Shown piece by piece: positions 13,546-18,473 of a DNA stretch of 18,473 nt. A program made the translations under genes and the position numbers. Source of the DNA: CCY15215 sp039194995. GTDB lineage: Bacteria > Cyanobacteriota > Cyanobacteriia > Cyanobacteriales > Spirulinaceae. A model generated the notes under the pieces. The model was not told the origin of the DNA. It was given only the letters and a program-made list of their open reading frames with translations, and did no database searches. Each line of letters opens with the position of its first letter. Within the stretch, counting starts at the first letter, position 1. The stretch spans positions 1-18,473 of the forward strand of contig JBCCVR010000152.1 in the NCBI GenBank assembly GCA_039194995.1. The letters run 5' to 3'.

Positions 13546-15777
13546 CTAACGCACAATTTGGCGCATATAATTTCCCCAGAGTCGAGCAGCTTGGGAACTA
13601 CTGCCGCGAGTGGGGGAATTATCGTCATTTCCCAACCATACTCCGGTTACGAGGTTTTGAGAGGGGATGTAACCGACAAACCAGAGATCCACAGCGCGAT
13701 CGGTTGTCCCGGTTTTACCCACTTCTCCCCAGCCGATCGCGGCGCTTCCCCCTGTCCCACCTTGAACGACCCCTCGCAATAAGTTGGTCAAAGTTTGGGC
13801 GATCGCGCCGGAAACGGCTTGCTTTTGCGCGCTGCCGTCGGTGGTAAAATCGTAAATGACGCGGCAGGTTTGGGGATTGTCAGGATCGGTACAGTCACCG
13901 CTATCGAGAATGCGGCGGATGGCGTGGGGACGATGCCAGAGACCATTATTCGCCAAAGCACCGTAAGCCCCCGTTAATTCCAATACATTCACCTCGCTTT
14001 CTCCCAAAACCAAGCCGGGAGAGGGACGTAATTGAGATTGAATCCCCAAACTTTGAGCCATCGCGATCGTCTCATTTAAGCCCGCATCTCTCATGACTCG
14101 AATGGCAACCGCATTTTCCGATTGTGCCATTCCCCGATACATATCGATATCACCGCCACTGCGCTCGCAACCCCGATAGCTTTGTCCCATCCAAGATACA
14201 GGGGTACAAGCATAGGTTTTAGAAGGAGGATTTCCTTCGGCGATCGCCGCAGCATAGGCAAAGGTTTTAAACGTCGATCCCGGTTGTCGTTGTGCTTGGG
14301 TTGCCCGATTAAACTGACTTTGACTATAATCCGTTCCCCCCACCATCGACAAAATTTCCCCATTTTTGCTATCGAGGGTGACGATCGCCCCCTGTTGGAA
14401 ATTCAAGCGAGATCCGGTTTCTTCTACGGTGTTTTTGAGGGCTTTTTCCGCTTCTTTTTGCTTGTTGATATCCAAACCCGTCTCGACGATAAAATTGCCT
14501 TCTCGTGCCAGTCCTTCCCCTAATAACTCTTGAATTTCCGTAAAAACATAGCTGTAAAAATAGGGCGCAATGGTATTAGAAAGGGCTTCTTTTGCTTTCG
14601 GACTGACCTCGATCCGCGATCGCCTTGCTCGAGCGGCTTCTTCTTGGGAAACCATCCCTAACTGCGCCATTCGAGTCAAAACGCGATCGCGCAACTGTAC
14701 CGCCGTTTCGTAATCCTGTACCGGATTGTAACTGTTGGGAGCGGGTAAAATCGCCACCAAACTGGCCGCCTCGGAAAGGGTTAAATCCGTCGCAGATTTA
14801 TCAAAATAAAACCGTGCCGCATCCTCAAAACCATAACTGCCAATTCCCAAATAAACACGATTCAAATACGTTCTCAATAACTCATCTTTGCTATAAAAAG
14901 TTTCTAATTTTAATGCCACAATTGCCTCGCGAATTTTCCGCCCTGCCGTATTGGAACGTCCGGTATATTCGGGATACAAACTCCGGGCCAACTGTTGCGT
15001 AACGGTACTTCCGCCTTGGGCAATTCCTTGCTGTTGAATATTAATAATAACCGCCCGTAAAATCCCCAACGGATCGACTCCCATATGCCAATAATAACGG
15101 CTGTCTTCCGAAGCAATAACCGCTTTGGGCAGGTAAGGGGAAAAATCTCCCAAACGCTTTAATTCGCGATGGGCATCGGTTCGTAAAGGACGCAGAGGAG
15201 TTTGTCCGTCTCGGGCGGTAATCACCACCGGACCTTGCACCCCCAAAGGTAAGGGATAAATGGGGATTTTCGTCCATTCCAGCAGAATTAACGCGGTAAT
15301 GATTCCAGTAATTCCGCCCACTCCGTAAAGACTGTAACGCAGAATGCGCACCCAGAAAGGAGGGGGATTATGAAACTGGAGGCGAACCCCATTTGCTAAC
15401 TCTGGAGGACCGAGGGTAAGGACATCGCCATGACGCAAAAATAGGGCATCTAACCGCCGTCTTTTAATATAAATTCCATTAGTCGATTGTTCGTCTCTCA
15501 GGAGAAAATTATTGGGATGCTTGCGATCGCGGGTCAATGATAAATGCACTTGAGAAACCACGGGATTTCGCACCACAATCTCATTTTGCCGAGAACTGCG
15601 CCCTAACGTATACTTATCGCCAATCAGGGGATAAACATCCGCTCGATCGGCATTTTCCTCCTGAACCCATAACTCCGGCACCCTCGCCCCCGGTTTGAGC
15701 GCAAATGCTGTATTTACCTGCGCTTGAATTGTTTGAGCAATTTGAGTAAAAATTTGCGTAACGGGATTATTTGACAT
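13546..15777 (-). CDS. Class A penicillin-binding protein (PBP1A type) with N-terminal FHA domain
   Basis: This 743-aa bifunctional peptidoglycan synthase starts with a cytoplasmic FHA domain at about 45-135 (GRSSRQNEI at 59-67, SQVHLS at 75-80, STNGIYI at 98-104). One membrane segment follows at about 148-166. The periplasmic GT51 glycosyltransferase has catalytic Glu224 in EDSRYYWHMG, then GGSTVTQQLARSLY (255-268), RKIREAIVALKLE (280-292) and the LLRTYLNRVYLG block. The transpeptidase has Ser501-Thr-Phe-Lys504, Ser553-Glu-Asn555 and KTGT at 688-691. All active-site motifs are intact. FHA domains bind phosphothreonine peptides, so control by a Ser/Thr kinase is likely; such FHA-PBP fusions are known in cyanobacteria. 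It lies 27 bases downstream of lspA, separated by heptamer repeats, and is probably co-transcribed with it. No Shine-Dalgarno sequence precedes the ATG. Confidence 0.96.
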   Translation of the reverse strand: MSNNPVTQIFTQIAQTIQAQVNTAFALKPGARVPELWVQEENADRADVYPLIGDKYTLGRSSRQNEIVVRNPVVSQVHLSLTRDRKHPNNFLLRDEQSTNGIYIKRRRLDALFLRHGDVLTLGPPELANGVRLQFHNPPPFWVRILRYSLYGVGGITGIITALILLEWTKIPIYPLPLGVQGPVVITARDGQTPLRPLRTDAHRELKRLGDFSPYLPKAVIASEDSRYYWHMGVDPLGILRAVIINIQQQGIAQGGSTVTQQLARSLYPEYTGRSNTAGRKIREAIVALKLETFYSKDELLRTYLNRVYLGIGSYGFEDAARFYFDKSATDLTLSEAASLVAILPAPNSYNPVQDYETAVQLRDRVLTRMAQLGMVSQEEAARARRSRIEVSPKAKEALSNTIAPYFYSYVFTEIQELLGEGLAREGNFIVETGLDINKQKEAEKALKNTVEETGSRLNFQQGAIVTLDSKNGEILSMVGGTDYSQSQFNRATQAQRQPGSTFKTFAYAAAIAEGNPPSKTYACTPVSWMGQSYRGCERSGGDIDMYRGMAQSENAVAIRVMRDAGLNETIAMAQSLGIQSQLRPSPGLVLGESEVNVLELTGAYGALANNGLWHRPHAIRRILDSGDCTDPDNPQTCRVIYDFTTDGSAQKQAVSGAIAQTLTNLLRGVVQGGTGGSAAIGWGEVGKTGTTDRAVDLWFVGYIPSQNLVTGVWLGNDDNSPTRGSSSQAARLWGNYMRQIVR

Positions 15778-15779
15778 TT

Positions 15780-15814
15780 GTTATTTGTTATTGGTTATTA
15801 GTTATTAGTTACTC
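15780..15814. repeat. Heptanucleotide tandem repeat between lspA and the PBP gene
   Basis: Five consecutive heptamers read GTTATTT, GTTATTG, GTTATTA, GTTATTA, GTTACTC. They begin 3 bases before the PBP start and run over the lspA stop codon, whose complement TTA is at 15805-15807. The lspA stop is therefore supplied by the repeat. Confidence 0.85.
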
Positions 15815-16329
15815 CCTCTCTTGGGAGGGGGCTGGGGGGTGGGTTGTTGTTGGTTGTTTGGGGGATCGAAAAAGGCGGCATATAAAAGGAAGACAATTCC
15901 TATGTTAATAAAAGTATCGGCAAGATTAAATACGGGAAATTGAATGAGGCGAAAATCGAGAAAATCAACCACGTGACTGTAGATAAAACGACAGACTCCA
16001 TTCCCGATCGCCCCCGATAAAATAAACCCATAACCGAGTTGTTCTGCCAATTTTAGGCGATCGCCAAACCAAGCAAAAGCCATGAGTCCCAAACTCACAA
16101 AAAGAGAGAGCCAACGCAGCCACCCCGCCCCTCCCGTAAAGAGACTGAAAGCGGCTCCGGTATTAACCACATAGGTAAAATGAAAAATTCCGCGCAGAAT
16201 GGGCAGGGTTTCGCCGAGATTAAAATTCTGCATCACCCAATATTTACTCAGTTGGTCTAAAATCAGCCCGATGAGAGCAGCAATCCAGAAAAAGAGATTT
16301 TTACGCAAATTCCCGCGTTTGAATGTCAT
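15805..16329 (-). CDS. lspA: Lipoprotein signal peptidase (signal peptidase II)
   Basis: This 174-aa inner-membrane aspartic protease removes signal peptides from diacylated prolipoproteins. Four membrane helices are apparent (about 12-27, 68-88, 97-115 and 138-154). Family motifs are present: LDQLSKYWV (24-32), VVNTGAAFSLF (54-64), GAIGNGVCRF (106-115), VVDFLDFRL with catalytic-type Asp122, and FPVFNLADTFINIG (131-144) with Asp138. The usual GNxxDR motif reads GNGVCR, with Cys113 where Asp is expected. That position is not one of the two catalytic aspartates. Residues from about 157 to 174 form a polar Gln/Pro-rich tail encoded by a dispersed G-rich repeat, extending the protein beyond the typical length of about 160. 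The gene is upstream of the PBP gene on the same strand. Confidence 0.97.
   Translation of the reverse strand: MTFKRGNLRKNLFFWIAALIGLILDQLSKYWVMQNFNLGETLPILRGIFHFTYVVNTGAAFSLFTGGAGWLRWLSLFVSLGLMAFAWFGDRLKLAEQLGYGFILSGAIGNGVCRFIYSHVVDFLDFRLIQFPVFNLADTFINIGIVFLLYAAFFDPPNNQQQPTPQPPPKRGSN
15812..15845. repeat. Second copy of the G-rich dispersed repeat, inside the lspA 3' end
   Basis: Bases 15812-15845 read CTCCCTCTCTTGGGAGGGGG, then CTGGGGGGTGGGTT. This shares the palindromic C-rich head and the CTGGGGGGTGGGTT tail of the element at 2574-2623. It lies in frame in lspA and encodes the QPTPQPPPKRGS tail. Confidence 0.75.
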
Positions 16330-16340
16330 TACAGCAAACA

Positions 16341-16361
16341 GTTATTGGTTATTCGTTATTA
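16341..16361. repeat. Three heptamer repeats upstream of lspA
   Basis: GTTATTG, GTTATTC and GTTATTA lie in tandem 12 bases upstream of the lspA start codon (lspA is on the minus strand). They are the same family as the array at 15780-15814, so lspA is bracketed by two copies of the repeat. Confidence 0.8.
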
Positions 16362-16606
16362 CTTTAGGAAGAAGTTGTTACAATTTGCAAGATAACGCAA
16401 CTTTCGAACCTATCGCGATCGCGCTCTATGTCCCCATCATACTGCCAAAGGGCAGCTCGAATCCTGTCGAGATCGGGTTGGCAAAATTGTCCGAATTTTT
16501 CCGCTTTATGGGTCTAGTTTGATGGGACAAGAGGCGATCGCGGTAAAATACAATTACCATCGATTAACAAGCGATCGTTCCTCATTTTGTCACATTACCG
16601 AGTTCT

Positions 16607-17425
16607 ATGAATAAAGAAAAAGTCATTTCTCGCGAATACAAAATCATGCTCAAAGCCGAAAAGTTTCAAGGAGAAACAGAAAAACTTCTCTCGGTTGCTG
16701 CTCTCTTTTGGCAGGATTTCCAAACTTACATCTCCCCTCTGGTTCCTGAAGTTAAAGGGAATTTGGAGAGAATCACCAAAAATAGAACGATCAAATTTTT
16801 CGATACCTCAGCAAAACTATTGAGAACCAGTAACTACGTTTTTCGCGAGCGGATCGATCTGGATGAAAAAACCAGAGAAGTCACGCTGAAATTTCGCCAT
16901 CCCGATCGCTATATCTCCCAAGATCGCAATATGGATGCTCGCAACAAGAGTAAAGGGAAAACAAAATTTGAGGAAGATATTAAGCCAGAATTTTCAAAAC
17001 TCTACAGCTTTTCCACCAAACAAGAAATTTCCGACAAAAAAACACTCAATACTTTGGAGGATATCAGCAATCTTTATCCCGATATCAAGAGTAAAATCGA
17101 TGCGTTTAAAAAAGATACTGAAATCGCTCTCGTCGGAGACTTTATCGCCCGAGAAACAGTCATCGAAGGTGCTGAATTTACGATTCGACAATCTCCGACT
17201 GTTAAATCTGAATGTGCTTTAGTTGTTTGGTGCGATCGCAAGGGAGATCCTCACATTCCATTACTGGTCGAATTTAGCTTTAAATATGAAGATAAGCAAG
17301 AGAAATACACGGCAAAAATGGCTCAAAGAGCCTATGATGTTTTCCAAGCATTACAAAAAATGAAAAATTGGATCGATCCCGATTCGATGACGAAAACTGC
17401 TTACGTCTACCATTTGGCTTCGTAA
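16607..17425 (+). CDS. Unassigned 272-aa protein with CYTH-like (triphosphate tunnel) features
   Basis: I do not recognise a named family. The protein starts with VISREYKIMLKAEKFQG, then a helical stretch, FFDTSAKLLRTSNYVFRERIDLDEKT (64-89), EVTLKFRHPDRYISQDRNM (91-109), a lysine-rich linker, FEEDI (121-125), a helical centre (about 140-180), and a late strand LLVEFSFKYEDKQEKYTAKM (219-238). Alternating charged strands of the type (R/E)xExK near the N-terminus, FFDTxxxxLxxxxxxxRxR and xxTLKFR are the pattern of CYTH or VTC-type triphosphate-binding barrels, whose tunnels are lined by Glu, Lys and Arg. This is a structural suggestion from pattern only. The protein is soluble, with no signal peptide. 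A GAG about 5 bases upstream is a weak ribosome binding site for the ATG at 16607. The gene is divergent from lspA. Confidence 0.8.
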   Translation: MNKEKVISREYKIMLKAEKFQGETEKLLSVAALFWQDFQTYISPLVPEVKGNLERITKNRTIKFFDTSAKLLRTSNYVFRERIDLDEKTREVTLKFRHPDRYISQDRNMDARNKSKGKTKFEEDIKPEFSKLYSFSTKQEISDKKTLNTLEDISNLYPDIKSKIDAFKKDTEIALVGDFIARETVIEGAEFTIRQSPTVKSECALVVWCDRKGDPHIPLLVEFSFKYEDKQEKYTAKMAQRAYDVFQALQKMKNWIDPDSMTKTAYVYHLAS

Positions 17426-17492
17426 CAATTTGTTGAGTTCGTCCGGATCGATCGAGGGCGATCGCGCATAATTGGAAGAGATAGCGATCGCC

Positions 17493-17518
17493 AAAAATCA
17501 GTAGGAAAAAATCAGTAG
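17493..17518. repeat. 14-base direct repeat before the 78-aa gene
   Basis: AAAAATCAGTAG occurs at 17493-17504 and again at 17507-17518, a period of 14 bases, ending 8 bases before the next start codon. It may be slippage or a regulatory pair. Confidence 0.6.
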
Positions 17519-17526
17519 AATGTAGA

Positions 17527-17763
17527 ATGAGTATTTCTGAATTTGAGACTCTCGCCCAATTTTTATCGGGATTGAATTCGTCAGAACTCAGTCAGAGATT
17601 GAATATTTCCGAGCCAATGCTACAGGAAATGAGTAACACTTCGGATTTCGGGGAATGGAGTCAACAACGAGATCCAGAGGGCGTATCGTGGAAAGTTAAA
17701 GGCAATAAGCTCGAGAATAATAGGCGCTATCTTCCCAATCTTGGTTTTAGCCAACAAAAGTAA
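17527..17763 (+). CDS. Hypothetical 78-aa protein
   Basis: I do not recognise this small protein. The N-terminal half (MSISEFETLAQFLSGLNSSE, then LSQRLNISEPMLQEM) looks helical, and LSQRLNISEPMLQEM resembles the second half of a helix-turn-helix. The C-terminal half (DPEGVSWKVKGNKLENNRRY) is polar and basic. There is no membrane segment. It is transcribed with its neighbours and lies 31 bases before the next gene, which supports it as a real gene. It follows a short direct repeat and has no strong ribosome binding site. Confidence 0.55.
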   Translation: MSISEFETLAQFLSGLNSSELSQRLNISEPMLQEMSNTSDFGEWSQQRDPEGVSWKVKGNKLENNRRYLPNLGFSQQK

Positions 17764-17794
17764 AGTTGTTGAATCAGAAGTTCGAGGTTAGATC

Positions 17795-18238
17795 GTGATT
17801 TACAAGCATACACAAATTGGTATTGTTATCTTAGCAGTTTTGGCAATTGTTGCCGTATTGATTATCGCAATCTCGATGTTTGTCAGTCAAGAAACATCGA
17901 TTTGGGTTCCGATCGCGATCGTAGGTTTTCTAGTCGTTATTGCGATTCTGTTTGGGAGTTTAACAGTTGAAGTAGAAGCAGGAAAACTTCGCTGTTGGTT
18001 TGGGTTGGGTTTAATTCATCGGGAATTCGATTTAGCAGAAGTGAATGATGTAAAAATTGTTAGAAATCCTTGGTTTTATGGCTGGGGAATTCGCCGAACT
18101 CCCGAAGCATGGATGTTTAATGTATCTGGATTGGATGCTGTTCAAATTGAGTTAGCTTCAGGAAATAAATTTCGGATTGGTACCGATCGACCCCGACGAC
18201 TCGAAACAGCAATTCGCCAAAATATGAATGATGCTTAA
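17795..18238 (+). CDS. Two-TM membrane protein with a PH-like C-terminal domain
   Basis: The start is GTG at 17795, preceded by GAGG about 7 bases upstream, which fixes this start. The 147-aa product has two hydrophobic helices (about 8-30 and 36-56) and then a cytoplasmic domain. That domain shows an antiparallel strand pattern (LTVEVEAGKLRCWFGLGLIHREFDL at 56-80, VNDVKIVRNPWFYGWGIRRTPEAWMFNVSG at 83-112, VQIELASGNKFRIGTDRPRRLETAI at 116-140). Two TM segments followed by such strands, with a YGWGIR motif and a FRIGTD strand before a final helix, recall bacterial PH-domain membrane proteins (bPH type). No enzymatic motif is present, and the function is unknown. It forms a short plus-strand unit with the 78-aa gene. 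Confidence 0.8.
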   Translation: MIYKHTQIGIVILAVLAIVAVLIIAISMFVSQETSIWVPIAIVGFLVVIAILFGSLTVEVEAGKLRCWFGLGLIHREFDLAEVNDVKIVRNPWFYGWGIRRTPEAWMFNVSGLDAVQIELASGNKFRIGTDRPRRLETAIRQNMNDA

Positions 18239-18298
18239 TTCTTGATAAAAAGAGGGTGCATCTCAGTTTTGCAAAAAGGCGATCCCCCTCCCGTCCCT

Positions 18299-18336
18299 CT
18301 TAATAAGGGAGGAAGCCCAATTCCCCCCTTATTAAG
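18299..18336 (+). terminator. Inverted repeat after the two-TM gene
   Basis: CTTAATAAGGG (18299-18309) and CCCTTATTAAG (18326-18336) are perfect 11-bp reverse complements around a 16-base loop, which can add two more G-C pairs after one mismatch. No T run follows, so it is either a weak terminator or a dispersed palindromic repeat of the kind common in cyanobacterial spacers. Confidence 0.5.
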
Positions 18337-18411
18337 CTACCCATTAGGCAAAAGTCCGTGGAAGGAAGGCTAGGACTGAGATAGAGAGACCAGTTGCGCA
18401 CCCTCGAGAAG

Positions 18412-18473
18412 ATGAGCGAAAACCGTCAAGCCTCGCCAGAGAACCTTAACCCCGGGTTCACCATCACCCTGAC
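18412..18473 (+). CDS. N-terminal fragment of an unrecognised gene at the window edge
   Basis: An ATG at 18412 opens a frame that stays open to the end of the window (20 full codons, MSENRQASPENLN then PGFTITLT). GAGAAG sits just before the ATG, too close for an ideal ribosome binding site. A polar N-terminus turning into a beta-like PGFTITLT is compatible with a real gene, but nothing identifies the family. Confidence 0.4.
   Translation, partial: MSENRQASPENLNPGFTITL

Noticed and set aside
15041..15277. A 78-codon minus-strand frame in the PBP gene
   Set aside because: It is an out-of-frame shadow of the glycosyltransferase region, whose in-frame motifs are intact.
16199..16522. A 107-codon plus-strand frame overlapping lspA and its upstream spacer
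   Set aside because: Half of it is antisense to lspA, it crosses a heptamer array, and it has no recognisable content.
1..18473. CRISPR array, tRNA or rRNA genes
   Set aside because: No regularly spaced 24-40-base repeats, no cloverleaf with a T-loop motif and no rRNA-like conserved stretch were seen; the only tandem repeats are short heptamers and the 14-base and G-rich units already listed.

Overview
The window is from a cyanobacterium, most likely a filamentous one. Three things support this: the palindrome GCGATCGC (HIP1) and its GCGATCG/CGATCGC derivatives recur throughout coding and spacer DNA; several genes belong to families common in cyanobacteria (XisH/XisI, DUF3386, Uma2, an FHA-fused class A PBP); and heptanucleotide tandem repeats (STRR type) lie between genes. 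Most genes lack a clear Shine-Dalgarno sequence, which is also usual in this phylum. I cannot assign a genus.

Layout. (1) 1-1336, minus strand, is accessory DNA. The edge holds the N-terminus of an IS630-type transposase. Its left end interrupts a gene resembling the start of an abortive-infection-type protein, which also carries an internal stop. That gene follows an overlapping xisH-xisI pair. (2) 1500-6276, minus strand, is a redox block: a dihydroorotate-dehydrogenase-like flavoprotein downstream of a complete pyruvate:ferredoxin oxidoreductase (nifJ) with all cluster cysteines. (3) 6277-6769 is an AT-rich divergent control region between nifJ and a plus-strand DUF3386 gene. (4) 7440-9099 holds small accessory genes: a C-terminal Uma2 remnant, an unknown 141-aa protein, a full Uma2 protein and an SRPBCC-like protein. 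(5) 9142-12726 encodes the most unusual protein here, a 1194-aa GlmS-like polypeptide. It keeps the N-terminal Cys and both SIS domains but has large insertions, a 190-aa C-terminal extension and an altered glutamine pocket. (6) 12727-13176 is a long leader before a ComFB-family gene. (7) 13546-16329, minus strand, is a cell-envelope pair, lspA followed by an FHA-class A penicillin-binding protein, with heptamer repeats and a dispersed G-rich repeat around and inside lspA. (8) 16607-18473, plus strand, holds a possible CYTH-fold protein, a 78-aa unknown, a two-TM protein and the start of an unknown gene.

Functional reading. nifJ and the DHOD-like gene probably form one transcription unit serving ferredoxin-linked pyruvate metabolism under fermentative conditions. 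lspA and the PBP both act in the envelope: lipoprotein maturation and peptidoglycan polymerisation and cross-linking, with the FHA domain suggesting phospho-Thr control. The GlmS-like protein looks like an amidotransferase/isomerase relative whose amide donor may not be free glutamine. It is the best candidate in the window for an undescribed activity. All assignments come from reading motifs and recalling families; no database search was run.
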